A stretch of 37,228 nt of DNA from an uncultured Lentisphaerota bacterium (GCA_903912445.1 CAIWHP010000001.1:1-37228), one strand, 5' to 3'. Shown: positions 25,591 to 34,088, counted from the first letter of the stretch. Notes: a model not told the origin generated them from the sequence alone. Numbers and translations are program-made.

Positions 25591-27332
25591 ACGAACACCA
25601 ACAAAAGCTGTGGCGGCAGGTTTCGCTGGCGGCCATGCTGGTCGCGCTGCTGTTCAGCGGCGTACTCGGCGGGCTGCTGGCGTGGACCCAGTCGCAGGGC
25701 AAGGTGGCGGCGCTGGTGAATGCGCCGGAGCTGGCGCGCCTGCACGAACAGCTGCGCAAGCAGCCGAAAGACGAGGCGCTGAAGCAGCAGATCCGCGCGC
25801 TCGACCTCCAGCTCCGCCAGAGCACCTTCCAGCGCCTGAACCTGTCGCACGCCGCCGCCCGCGCGCTGTTTCTCGGCGGCCTGGTTTTGTTTTTGATCGG
25901 CGCCCATGGCGCGCTGGTCTTCCGGCCGCGGCCCGCGCCCAAGCACCACCCACACCCCGCCCACCACGATGAGGAAATGCATATGCGCCAGGTCACCGCC
26001 CTAGCCGTTGTCGCCATGCTGGCGATCATTGTCGCGTTCGTCGCGCTGCTCACGCGCCACCCGGCGCAACTGCCCGCACCGCCCGCGCCCGCGAACAGCG
26101 TCGCAGCGCGCGGCGGCCATCCCGTCGCGGCGCTGCCGGCCTTCCCCTCCACAGACGAAGTCCGGAAAAACTGGCCGAGCTTCCGCGGGCACGATGGCTC
26201 CGGCGTCAATCCGACCGCCCACATCCCCACCAATTGGAACGCGGCGGCGGGTGTCAATATCCGCTGGCAGACGGCCATTCCGCTGCCCGGCTTGAGTTCG
26301 CCGATCATCTGGGGCAACGCGCTCTTCCTCACCGGCGCCGACGAGGCCTCGAACTGCGTCTACCGCTTCGACGCCGACACCGGCCAGCTGCTCTGGAACA
26401 TGACCCTCAAGGTCGCCGGTGGCGCGCGCCCCGCGCCGGCCAAGGTCAGCGACGACACCGGCCTGGCCGCGCCGACGCCCGTCACCGATGGCCGCCGCGT
26501 TTACGCGCTCTTCCCGAACGGCGAGATCGCCGCGTTCGATTTCGCCGGCAAGCAAATCTGGGCGCGCAATATCGGCCCGCTGGAGAACAGCTACGGTTTC
26601 GCCGCGTCCCTCGCGCTCTATCAGGACCGGCTCCTCATCCAGATTGACCGCGGCGTGGTGGAAGACAACCAGTCGAAGCTGCTCGCGCTCGACGCCGCGA
26701 CCGGCAAGGACCTGTGGCAGAAGCCGCGCGCCGTCGCCGGCTCGTGGAGTTCGCCGATCATCGTCGAGGTGGGCGGCCAGCCGCAACTGCTGACCTGCGC
26801 GGCGCCGCTGCTGTGCGCCTATAATCCGCTCGATGGCGCGGAACTCTGGCGCGTGGCGTGCCTCGAAAGCGATGTGGCGCCGTCGCCGATCCTGGCCTCC
26901 AACATGATCGTTGCCGTCGCGCCGAACACCGCGCTCTTCGGCGTGAAACCGGGCGAGGCAAAATTCACATGGAAGGCCGAGAACGGCGTGCCGGATGCCA
27001 CGAGCCCGGTCAGCGACGGCCAGCGCTTCTACATCGTGGACAGTGAAGGCATGGTGACCTGCTCCGATCTGCAAACCGGCAAGGCCAGGTGGCAGCACGA
27101 GATCGAAGACCATTTCTACGCCTCGCCGATGATCGCCGGCGACAAATTGATCCTGCTTAGCCGCAAGGGCGTCGCCTATCTGCTGCGGCCCGGCGATAAA
27201 TTCGAGCTGATCGGCAAAGGCGAAGTCGGCAAGGAAGAGGAGTGCGGCGCCTGCCCCACACCCTTCGGCAACCGTCTCTATATCCGCGGCAAGCTGCACC
27301 TGTTCTGCATCGAAGCCAAGGACGCTAAATGA
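25587..27332 (+). CDS. Multi-helix membrane PQQ-like propeller protein (operon gene 6)
   Basis: A 581-residue protein with an unusual N-terminal membrane domain of about 165 residues: a helix at about 12-35, a charged coiled-coil-like loop (LARLHEQLRKQPKDEALKQQ), a second helix (AARALFLGGLVLFLIGAHGAL), a His-rich stretch (KHHPHPAHHDEEMH) and a third helix (VTALAVVAMLAIIVAFVALL). A PQQ-like propeller starting WPSFRGHDGSG (about 195) follows, with blades such as FDADTGQLLWN, LDAATGKDLWQ and LQTGKARWQ. The WPxFRG start is common in propellers of Planctomycetes and Verrucomicrobia. The His-rich stretch may bind metal (speculative). Its ATG overlaps the upstream stop by 4 bp and its stop overlaps the next ATG by 4 bp. 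Confidence 0.85.
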   Translation: MNEHQQKLWRQVSLAAMLVALLFSGVLGGLLAWTQSQGKVAALVNAPELARLHEQLRKQPKDEALKQQIRALDLQLRQSTFQRLNLSHAAARALFLGGLVLFLIGAHGALVFRPRPAPKHHPHPAHHDEEMHMRQVTALAVVAMLAIIVAFVALLTRHPAQLPAPPAPANSVAARGGHPVAALPAFPSTDEVRKNWPSFRGHDGSGVNPTAHIPTNWNAAAGVNIRWQTAIPLPGLSSPIIWGNALFLTGADEASNCVYRFDADTGQLLWNMTLKVAGGARPAPAKVSDDTGLAAPTPVTDGRRVYALFPNGEIAAFDFAGKQIWARNIGPLENSYGFAASLALYQDRLLIQIDRGVVEDNQSKLLALDAATGKDLWQKPRAVAGSWSSPIIVEVGGQPQLLTCAAPLLCAYNPLDGAELWRVACLESDVAPSPILASNMIVAVAPNTALFGVKPGEAKFTWKAENGVPDATSPVSDGQRFYIVDSEGMVTCSDLQTGKARWQHEIEDHFYASPMIAGDKLILLSRKGVAYLLRPGDKFELIGKGEVGKEEECGACPTPFGNRLYIRGKLHLFCIEAKDAK

Positions 27333-28885
27333 CCAACCCCATGACCGTATCATCTCACCGCTGGCTTGCCCTGTTGCTGGCAACCGGCTGGGGACTGGGC
27401 GTCTCGGCTGCCGACTGGCCGACGCTCTTTGGCGATAACACGCGCAACTCCGTCTCGCCGGAAACTAACCTGGCGGCCGAATTTGTCCCCGGCACGATGC
27501 ACCTCGACTCCACGAACACGCCGCAGGCGACGAACCTGAAGTGGCGCGCGAAGTTCTATACCCACGCCTATGGCGGACCGGTCATCGCCGATGGCCGCAT
27601 CTTCATCGGCACCAGCAACGGCAAGAAAGCCGGGTTGGTCTCCGCGCTCGACGCGGACACCGGGCGCGTGCTCTGGCAGTTCGACCTCCCGCAGTTCATC
27701 ACGACGCTGAAGCTCTACAACTACGACACCCTCGACCTCGGCGTCTGCTCCACCCCCACCATTGCTGGAGACCGGCTCTACTTCGTCTCCAACCGCGACG
27801 AGGTCTTCTGCCTCGACGCCACCGGCAAGGACCAGTCGGCGAATGCCGGCCTGACCAACATCACATGGGCCACCGAGGGCTCCGCGCAGAAGCCGCCGTT
27901 CTTCCGCGGCGCGGCTGGCGGGTATCACTGGGTCTTCTCGATGCTCTCGGAGAAATACGTGGATGGGTGGGTGCAGGACGCCTCCTCCGGCTCGCCGCTG
28001 ATCGATGGCGACTACGTCTATGTCTCGCCCTGCAACGGCGTGGACCGTTCGCACCGCCGCGTGCCGCGCCCGCACACGCCGAGCCTCATCGTGCTCGACA
28101 AGCACACCGGCAAACTCATCGCGCGCGACTTCGAGGAAGTCGGCACGCGCCTCTGGCACGGCGAGTGGTCCTCACCCACGATGGGTGTCGTCAACGGGAA
28201 GAAGCTGCTGTTCTGGGGCGCGGGCGACGGTGTCTGTTACGCCTTCGATCCCACGCCGGTGCAGGGCACCAACACGGACATCAAGACGCTCAAGGTCGTC
28301 TGGAAATTCGACATCAACGCCGCCGGCAACCGCACCGGGCCCTACTGGAACCATCCCGCCGGCCGCGTCGGCCCGAGCGAATGCATCGCCACGCCGGTGT
28401 TCCATAACAACCGCGTCTATATCGCCGTCGGCCAGGATCCGCGCCACAAGGAAGGCCGCGGCGTGCTCGCCTGTATCGACGCTACGTTGACTGGTGACAT
28501 CACGAAGTCCGGCGCCGTCTGGGTCAACACCAACGTGGACCGCAGCCTGACGACCGTCGCGATCAAGGACGGCCTGCTTTTCACCGCCGACTTCACCGGC
28601 CGCATCCATTGCATCGATGCGGAGACCGGCAAGACGCACTGGCTCTTTGAGTCGAACCGCCCCATCTGGAGTTCGCCGCTGATCGCCGACGGCAAGGTCT
28701 ACATCGGTACCGACGCCGGCGACCTCTATACCTTCGCCGCCGCGAAGGAGATGAAGCTCCTCGGCAAGACGAAACTGGAATCTCCGATCTCCGCCTCGCC
28801 CATCGCGCACAACGGCGTGCTCTACGTCATGAGCCAGAAGTATCTCTACGCCGTCAAACTCGGCGCCAACACCGGCGCGGAGTGA
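27329..28885 (+). CDS. Secreted PQQ-like beta-propeller protein (operon gene 7)
   Basis: A 518-residue protein with an N-terminal signal (WLALLLATGWGLGVSAAD) and a propeller that fills the rest: ADWPTLFGDNTRNSVSP at the start, then blades such as LDADTGRVLWQF, LDKHTGKLIARD, IDAETGKTHWLF and the C-terminal VLYVMSQKYLYAVK. A few cysteines occur (for example GVCSTPTIAG, VSPCNGVD, GVCYAFD). Family knowledge: related to PQQ-dependent dehydrogenase propellers in fold, but I cannot confirm the metal and PQQ ligands. The start overlaps the previous stop by 4 bp, placing it in the same transcript as the Fe-S proteins and the cytochrome. Confidence 0.85.
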   Translation: MTNPMTVSSHRWLALLLATGWGLGVSAADWPTLFGDNTRNSVSPETNLAAEFVPGTMHLDSTNTPQATNLKWRAKFYTHAYGGPVIADGRIFIGTSNGKKAGLVSALDADTGRVLWQFDLPQFITTLKLYNYDTLDLGVCSTPTIAGDRLYFVSNRDEVFCLDATGKDQSANAGLTNITWATEGSAQKPPFFRGAAGGYHWVFSMLSEKYVDGWVQDASSGSPLIDGDYVYVSPCNGVDRSHRRVPRPHTPSLIVLDKHTGKLIARDFEEVGTRLWHGEWSSPTMGVVNGKKLLFWGAGDGVCYAFDPTPVQGTNTDIKTLKVVWKFDINAAGNRTGPYWNHPAGRVGPSECIATPVFHNNRVYIAVGQDPRHKEGRGVLACIDATLTGDITKSGAVWVNTNVDRSLTTVAIKDGLLFTADFTGRIHCIDAETGKTHWLFESNRPIWSSPLIADGKVYIGTDAGDLYTFAAAKEMKLLGKTKLESPISASPIAHNGVLYVMSQKYLYAVKLGANTGAE

Positions 28886-28911
28886 AGCTTTTCAGGGAAA
28901 GGAAACACCGC

Positions 28912-29358
28912 ATGAAAACCAGAACATCCCGCACCGCGTGGCTGCTCCCGCTCACCAGCCTGCTCGTGCTGGCCAGCGTCAGCGCCTATATCGCCTCCGC
29001 CGAGGAGCATGAAGGCAAAAAGAAACACGGCAGCAGCAGCCTCAAGCTCCCGCCGGCCGCCACCCGGACGATCAGCTACACCAACGACGTGAAGCCGATC
29101 TTTTCCGACATGTGCTTCGGCTGCCATGCCGACGGCCAGCACAAGGGCGGCTACCGCATGGACACGCCGGCGCAAATCCTCTCCATCGTCAAAAAGAACA
29201 ACAGCGCCGGCAGCAAGCTGATCCGCATGACCGCGCGCGTCGGCGGCGAGAGCGATGAATATATGCCGCCGAAGGAAAAGCTCACGGCCGAGCAGGTCGG
29301 CGTGCTGCGCGCCTGGGTTGACCAGGGCGCGAAGTTCGACGAGAAACCCGCCAAGTAA
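28912..29358 (+). CDS. Planctomycete-type mono-heme cytochrome c (operon gene 8)
   Basis: A 148-residue protein with a signal peptide (RTAWLLPLTSLLVLASVSAYIASA) and one c-type heme site, CFGCH, followed by DGQHKGGYRMDTPAQIL, EYMPPKEKLTAEQVGVLRAWVDQGA, which is the signature of the planctomycete cytochrome c (PSCyt1) domain; Met of YMPP is the likely sixth ligand. It probably carries electrons in the periplasm or at the outer membrane for the operon's redox chain (inference). Start: the ATG at 28912 follows AAAGGAAA. A GTG at 28882 would overlap the previous stop (GTGA) and add ten residues, so it is an alternative. Confidence 0.88.
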   Translation: MKTRTSRTAWLLPLTSLLVLASVSAYIASAEEHEGKKKHGSSSLKLPPAATRTISYTNDVKPIFSDMCFGCHADGQHKGGYRMDTPAQILSIVKKNNSAGSKLIRMTARVGGESDEYMPPKEKLTAEQVGVLRAWVDQGAKFDEKPAK

Positions 29359-29532
29359 GCCGCGCGTTCTCCAAGCATTGGAAAGAGTTCGCTTGAGGTT
29401 TTCCAATGCTTGGAAAAGACACCTGTTCCCACTTCCAATGTTTGGAAAGCTTCTCTCCCGCGCAGAGGTCAGAGCCAGGCTTCGAGCCGCTTTTCCCGAT
29501 GACGATGCGCTGCTCCCTGCGCAACGCGCGTT
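29359..29532. repeat. Three TTCCAA-N3-TTGGAA palindromes between convergent genes
   Basis: TCCAAGCATTGGA (29370-29382), TTTTCCAATGCTTGGAAAA (29399-29417) and TTCCAATGTTTGGAA (29433-29447) lie within 78 bp in the 174-bp gap between the cytochrome gene and the sulfatase stop. Similar palindromes occur at 17160-17174 and 34060-34073. They could act as weak bidirectional terminators, but the A/T flanks are short. Confidence 0.65.
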
Positions 29533-30981
29533 CTATTTGTCGGACGGGTCCACCGCGCCATCGCCGGCGTCCGGGGGCATCTTTGCCAGATCGTCGCGGC
29601 GGAGTTCGACGAGGAGGGCCTGCAGTTCCTGCACCCGCTTTGGCTCGGCCTTGGCGAGGTCGTGCTCCTCGCGGGGGTCGGCGGTGACGTTGTACAGCTC
29701 CACGCCACCCGCATTCTTCTTCGTCGTTTTACGGGTGATCAGCTTCCAGCCGTCGCGCAGCACGATGGCGCCGGAGGCGTGCGGGATGTAGATCGTGCGC
29801 GGTTCCGGCTTGGCGACGGCACCGGTCAGCAGCGGCCAGATGTCGAGGCCGTCGAACTTCAGGCCGGCCGGCGGCGTCCAGCCGGCGAGCTTGGTCAAGG
29901 TCGGCATCCAGTCGGCGGCGTGCAGGGGCGCGGCGAGCTTGCGCGGCGCGAGCCGGCCCGGCCAGTTGGCGAACGCGCTGACGCGGACGCCGCCCTCGTA
30001 GAGCGTGTTCTTGTGGCCGCGCAGCGGCAGGTTGCTGCTCAGCACGGGCGAGTCGGCCACCTTGCCCACGTAGGGGTTTTTCCCGCCCGGCAGGCCGCCA
30101 TTATCGGAGGTGAAGATGACCAGCGTATTATGGCGCTGGCCCGTCGCCTCGAGCGCGGCGATGAACTCACCGACCTTGGTGTCGAGCTGGTTGACGAAGG
30201 CCGCGAGCCGCAGCAGCGAGTCGTGCTTGATGGGATCGTCGTCGAATTTCACACCGGCGTAGCGGCGTTTGTATTCCTCGGGCGCGTCCACGGGAATGTG
30301 CACGGCGAAGAACGGCACGTAGATGAACCACGGCGCGTGGGCCTGCTTGATCCACGGCAGCACCTCTTTTGCGACAAGCTCGGTGGCGTTGCCTTCCTCG
30401 TCCACGCGCTTGAGGTCGCGGTGCCAGGTGTCCTCGAACGCGCCGTGACGGTATTTGTGGGTCCACGGATCCACCGCGCCGCAGAGCGCGCCATAGCTGT
30501 GGTCGAAGCCGTAGTGGTTCGGGCCCCATTCCGCCTTGCCGCCGAGATGCCACTTGCCGCTGAGATGTGTTGAGTAGCCGCACTGCTTAAGCGCCGAGGC
30601 CAGCGTCGGCGTGCCAAGCGGGAAGGCGCGCGCGTTCGAGGGCATGAGCACGTGCGGGCCGAACCGGCTCGTCCAGCGACCGCTCAACAGCGCCGTGCGC
30701 GTCGGCGTGCAGACCGGCTGCACGTAGTGGCGGTCCAGCTCGACGCCTTCCCTGACCAGGCGGTCGAGCACCGGCGTCTGGAACTTGCCGCCGTGCCAGC
30801 CCACGTCGGCCCAGCCGAGATCGTCGGCGACGATGAGCAGGATGTTCGGCTTGCGCCCCCCGGTTGAATTTTCCGCGCTTGGGAGCACTGCGTCGGCCGC
30901 CCGCAACCTTGGGGAAAGTGCCGCACCCACCATGCCGAGCCCAGCCCATTTCAGAAAATCGCGGCGTGAAGTCGGGTTCAT
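29533..30981 (-). CDS. Tat-exported sulfatase (type I, formylglycine)
   Basis: A 482-residue sulfatase. A Tat signal (SRRDFLKWAGLGMVGAAL) begins at the ATG at 30981, which has GGGAG 8 bases upstream. The catalytic site is C91-T-P-T-R, the C-x-P-x-R motif whose Cys becomes formylglycine, and metal ligands are visible at VADDLGWADVG (Asp 53, 54) and FTSDNGG, with GKWHLGG in between. It removes sulfate esters, probably from sulfated polysaccharides. No formylglycine-generating enzyme is seen in the window. It follows the GH43-like gene by 17 bp and is cotranscribed with it. Confidence 0.93.
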   Translation of the reverse strand: MNPTSRRDFLKWAGLGMVGAALSPRLRAADAVLPSAENSTGGRKPNILLIVADDLGWADVGWHGGKFQTPVLDRLVREGVELDRHYVQPVCTPTRTALLSGRWTSRFGPHVLMPSNARAFPLGTPTLASALKQCGYSTHLSGKWHLGGKAEWGPNHYGFDHSYGALCGAVDPWTHKYRHGAFEDTWHRDLKRVDEEGNATELVAKEVLPWIKQAHAPWFIYVPFFAVHIPVDAPEEYKRRYAGVKFDDDPIKHDSLLRLAAFVNQLDTKVGEFIAALEATGQRHNTLVIFTSDNGGLPGGKNPYVGKVADSPVLSSNLPLRGHKNTLYEGGVRVSAFANWPGRLAPRKLAAPLHAADWMPTLTKLAGWTPPAGLKFDGLDIWPLLTGAVAKPEPRTIYIPHASGAIVLRDGWKLITRKTTKKNAGGVELYNVTADPREEHDLAKAEPKRVQELQALLVELRRDDLAKMPPDAGDGAVDPSDK

Positions 30982-30998
30982 GTCAGTTCTCCCGGTGT

Positions 30999-31988
30999 TT
31001 AAGGTGAGAGCAGCTTCGGCTTGTTGCCGTCCCAGCCGAGCTTGACCCACGAGAGGTACCACGTGCGGCCGCGGTCGTTGTTGGCTTGATAGAAGAGATA
31101 GAGCTGGCCGTCGTCGTCCTCGAAGATTCCCGGATGACCTGACTCCGATGCGTTCCATTCGCCGGGCTTGCCATTGGCGAGCAGCGGCTGTTCGACGAAC
31201 AGGCGCTGGAAATGGATGCCGTCCTTGCTCGTGGCGCAGCCGATCTGCTGCGGGTCGTTGTTGTAGCCGCCGCCGTAAAAGAGGTAGAGCGTGTCGCCGC
31301 GCTTGAGCAGGGAGGGCGCCTCGATGCACTTGGTTTCCCACGGCAGCTCGGGCTTGAGCACCGGGCCGTCGCACAGCGACCGCCATGCGGCGCGGCCGAA
31401 GTCCGAGGCGCGGTCGGCGGCGATGGCGTGCAGCATCTGGATTTTTCCAGCGGGATCGCGCGTGGCGTAGTACTGGATCAACTGGCCCTGCCACTCGACC
31501 ACGTCCACATCGATGGCGCGGCCGTTGTTCCACGCGCCGGTCGGATGCCAGACAGGGTTGCTCGGGTCGCGCGCGAAGCGCAGGCCGTCGGTGCTCGTCG
31601 CGTGGCAGAGCGCATCCTTGGGGCCGTTGCCATAGGTGTTGTAGAAGAGGTGCAGCTTGCCATCGAGCAGGATGATCCGGCCGTTGACGATGCCGTTCTT
31701 CTCGCATTCCTGCTCGGGGAGAATCTCGCCGACCTTTTTCCAGTTCACGAGATCGCGGCTCTCGGCGATGCCGATCGCCCAACCGCGCGGCGCGTTGGTG
31801 GGGGCGAGTTTCTTGTCGAAGGCGGCGATGGAGAAGTACATCAGGTAGCGCCCGCCGAACTTGATGACCGATGGATCCTTCGCGAACGGACGACCAAGGC
31901 GGTCGGTGTCGCCGTATTTCATCGCGGGTTCGGCGGCAGGGCAGAGCGCCGCCGCGAGGCACAGCATCGACAGGCAGAGTTTTTTCAT
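30999..31988 (-). CDS. Secreted GH43-like five-bladed propeller hydrolase
   Basis: A 329-residue protein with a signal peptide (MKKLCLSMLCLAAALCPAAE) and the fold and motifs of GH43/GH32/GH117-type enzymes. The likely catalytic set is Asp 38 in AKDPSV, Asp 160 in RAIDVDVVEW and Glu 223 in KCIEAPSLL. Other family-like strings are GYNNDPQQIGCATS and HPGIFEDDDGQLYLFY. Substrates in this clan include arabinans, xylans and agar or carrageenan oligosaccharides; with a sulfatase next door, an algal sulfated glycan is attractive but unproven. The ATG at 31988 has GGGAG upstream. It is first in a two-gene operon and divergent from mtnP. Confidence 0.85.
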   Translation of the reverse strand: MKKLCLSMLCLAAALCPAAEPAMKYGDTDRLGRPFAKDPSVIKFGGRYLMYFSIAAFDKKLAPTNAPRGWAIGIAESRDLVNWKKVGEILPEQECEKNGIVNGRIILLDGKLHLFYNTYGNGPKDALCHATSTDGLRFARDPSNPVWHPTGAWNNGRAIDVDVVEWQGQLIQYYATRDPAGKIQMLHAIAADRASDFGRAAWRSLCDGPVLKPELPWETKCIEAPSLLKRGDTLYLFYGGGYNNDPQQIGCATSKDGIHFQRLFVEQPLLANGKPGEWNASESGHPGIFEDDDGQLYLFYQANNDRGRTWYLSWVKLGWDGNKPKLLSP

Positions 31989-32172
31989 CGCGGCTCCCGT
32001 GGAGAAGAACGCTAGTTCTCTAGCACGCCGCGCTCCGCCGCGCGAGCCGATTTTCAGCGCGCGCTCGGGGTGGTGCAGGCGGTGGGCGCAACCAACACGC
32101 CAGCGCCAGCGCCGGCTTGTCGCGCAGGCGGTTTTGTTCTACCGTCCGGGTACAGCGCGAAAGGAACACGCA
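31989..32172. promoter_or_regulatory. 184-bp divergent promoter region
   Basis: This lies between the GH43-like gene and the MTA phosphorylase. It contains the small dyad GCTAG-TTCT-CTAGC at 32011-32024, close to the GH43-like start, which could be an operator. I see no promoter boxes I would defend. Confidence 0.35.
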
Positions 32173-33051
32173 ATGAAACTGGGCATCATCGGCGGCAGCG
32201 GCATCTATCAGCTGGAAGGTCTGCAGCAGGTCGAGTCGGTGCAGGTGGAGACGCCGTTTGGCGCGCCCTCGGACGCGTTCGTGCGCGGCCAGCTCGGCGG
32301 GCGCGAGGTGGTGTTCCTGCCGCGGCACGGCCAGGGCCACCGGCTGATGCCGTCGGAGATCAACCACCGCGCGAACATCTACGCGTTCAAGCTGCTCGGC
32401 ATCGAGCGCATCCTCTCCGTCAGCGCCGTCGGCAGCCTGCGCGAGGAGTACCGGCCGCGCGACATCGTCCTCCCGAGCCAGTACTACGACCGGACCAAGC
32501 ACGCGCTCGAGCACACCTTCTTCGGGCGCGGGCTGGTGGCGCACGTCGCCTTCGCGGAGCCCGTCTGCCCGGACCTGCGCGCGTTCCTGTTCCAGCAGAT
32601 CCAGCACGCGCTGGCGCGCCGCGGCGAGACGAAGAGCCGGCTGCACAACGGCGGCACCTACGTCTGCATGGAAGGCCCGGCGTTCTCGACGCGCGCGGAA
32701 TCGCTGTCCTACCGCCAGCTCGGCGGCGACGTGATCGGGATGACGAGCCTGCCGGAGGCGAAGCTCTGCCGCGAGGCGGAAATCTGCTACGCGGCCATGG
32801 CGATGGTCACCGACTACGACTGCTGGCGCGAGGGCGAGGAGCACGTGACGGTGGACATGATCATCGGAAACCTCATCGCCAACAGCGCGCTCGCGAAGGA
32901 CGTGCTCGCGCACCTGATCGCGGCGCTGCCGGACTCGCGCACCTGTGGCTGCGGCTCGGCGCTCCAGGACGCGCTCATCACCGAGCGCAGCGCGGTGCCG
33001 GCGGCGACGAAACAGGCGCTGGCGGCGATCGTCGGGAAATACCTCGGCTGA
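32173..33051 (+). CDS. mtnP: S-methyl-5'-thioadenosine phosphorylase
   Basis: A 292-residue purine-nucleoside-phosphorylase-family enzyme that splits 5'-methylthioadenosine with phosphate into adenine and 5-methylthioribose-1-phosphate, part of methionine salvage. Recognisable blocks: LGIIGGSGIYQLEG at the N-terminus, FLPRHGQGHRLMPSEINHRANIYA (phosphate and nucleoside site), SAVGSLREEYRPRDIVLPSQYYDRT, and YVCMEGPAFSTRAES ... VIGMTSLPEAKLCREAEICYAAMAMVTDYD. The start is the ATG at 32173 with AAAGGA 8 bases upstream; earlier in-frame codons look non-coding. It is monocistronic and followed by a strong hairpin terminator. 6-oxopurine (inosine-type) substrate preference is a less likely alternative, since MTSLPEA matches MTA enzymes. 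Confidence 0.92.
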   Translation: MKLGIIGGSGIYQLEGLQQVESVQVETPFGAPSDAFVRGQLGGREVVFLPRHGQGHRLMPSEINHRANIYAFKLLGIERILSVSAVGSLREEYRPRDIVLPSQYYDRTKHALEHTFFGRGLVAHVAFAEPVCPDLRAFLFQQIQHALARRGETKSRLHNGGTYVCMEGPAFSTRAESLSYRQLGGDVIGMTSLPEAKLCREAEICYAAMAMVTDYDCWREGEEHVTVDMIIGNLIANSALAKDVLAHLIAALPDSRTCGCGSALQDALITERSAVPAATKQALAAIVGKYLG

Positions 33052-33065
33052 AAAGCTATCGAGGG

Positions 33066-33103
33066 AAAGCAAACGGCCGGGCTTGCGCCCGGCCGTTTGC
33101 TTT
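33066..33103. terminator. Bidirectional intrinsic terminator
   Basis: A perfect 17-bp stem (33066-33082 with 33087-33103) closed by the loop TTGC, with AAA on one side and TTTT on the other. It lies 15 bp after the mtnP stop and 20 bp after the stop of the convergent lipoprotein gene, so it can serve both. Confidence 0.9.
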
Positions 33104-33122
33104 TCGAATCGTGGCTGTCGGC

Positions 33123-33956
33123 TTACTGACGTTTGCCGGAGATGTGGCCCGTCTTGCCACCCTGCTCCAGCCACGTGCCGGTGATGATCGTGCCGAAGGT
33201 GACGTTGGTGCCGGCCGTGACGTTGCCGCTGACCAGGAAATTACCCACCAGCTCGACATTCATGCCGGCCGCGCTGACGCCGGTCGCATCGTATTGGTAG
33301 GTGGCGGCCGTCGGCGCCACGTTGGTGTTGCTGCTCAACGGAGTGTTGGTCTCGGTCAGCGCGATCTGGCCCGTGTAGACAGAGCCGTTGTTGTCCATGA
33401 TCCGGATTGCATTGCCCGACTGGCTGACGCTGAAGGTGCTGATGATCCCCGAGCTGCCGCCGGGATTGACCGACGTCGGCGCCGACGTTGCCTGGTAGAC
33501 CACCGTCAACGGCTGGTTGGTAGTGTATGCCACAGGCACGGTGATGGTATAGGCGCCGTTATCGAGGTTGATGCCGCCGGTGACGCCGCCGCCGAGGGTG
33601 GCGAAGCGGTTGGCCACGGTGACCGTGACTAGCGGGGCGCCACCGAGTTGAACGGACAACCCGCCGATGGCGATGGGCGGATGGCTGAGCGAGCCGGAAT
33701 AGTTCAATGTATTGGTTACAGTGGTAAAGAGCACCTCGGACATCATAGCAAGGGAGCTGTTGGTGGGCAGGAAGTTGCTGTAATCGCTGACCAGATAGGA
33801 ACTCTTGTCCAGCGGGATGTAGGTGCCGGACACGTCCATCCAGTTGCCGCTCTCGTTGATTTGCGAGGCCGAACCGCCGAATTGCCAGCCGCCTTCGCAG
33901 CCCGCGGTGATGGCCAGAACGACCCCAAAAGTGAGGCTGCCGATCAGTGCTTTCAT
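33123..33956 (-). CDS. Lipoprotein of unknown function
   Basis: A 277-residue protein with a signal peptide and a possible lipobox (ITAGC, residues about 16-20), preceded by AAGGGA. The mature part is rich in Ser, Thr, Asn and Gly, with predicted beta-strand character (for example GAYTITVPVAYTTNQPLTVVYQA and NVELVGNFLVSGNVTAGTNVTFGTI) and no cysteine beyond the lipobox. I recognise no family. It is monocistronic, ends at the shared terminator with mtnP, and lies 132 bp downstream of the toroid gene. A surface-exposed beta-sandwich lipoprotein is the most that can be inferred. Confidence 0.7.
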   Translation of the reverse strand: MKALIGSLTFGVVLAITAGCEGGWQFGGSASQINESGNWMDVSGTYIPLDKSSYLVSDYSNFLPTNSSLAMMSEVLFTTVTNTLNYSGSLSHPPIAIGGLSVQLGGAPLVTVTVANRFATLGGGVTGGINLDNGAYTITVPVAYTTNQPLTVVYQATSAPTSVNPGGSSGIISTFSVSQSGNAIRIMDNNGSVYTGQIALTETNTPLSSNTNVAPTAATYQYDATGVSAAGMNVELVGNFLVSGNVTAGTNVTFGTIITGTWLEQGGKTGHISGKRQ

Positions 33957-34023
33957 TTTTTCCCTTTCGTCACGTCATTTTTGCGAGGCCGCTTATACGC
34001 CGGGCTTGCCAGCCGCGCAATCC

Positions 34024-34073
34024 TTTTTTCCAATCCATGGTGCAAAAATCGCCCGCGTGTTCCAAGCTTTGGA
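34024..34073. repeat. Degenerate TTCCAA palindromes
   Basis: TTCCAAGCTTTGGA at 34060-34073 and a weaker relative, TTTTTCCAATCCATGG, at 34024-34040 lie in the 132-bp gap between the toroid stop and the lipoprotein gene. They resemble the copies at 17160-17174 and 29370-29447. Confidence 0.5.
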
Positions 34074-34088
34074 TAACAAGCGAGGCAC

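Noticed and set aside
21035-28885. Calling the propeller proteins PQQ-dependent dehydrogenases
   Set aside because: Only the fold repeats are visible; I cannot see the PQQ and metal ligand set or a vicinal disulfide, and BamB-like scaffolds share the repeats.
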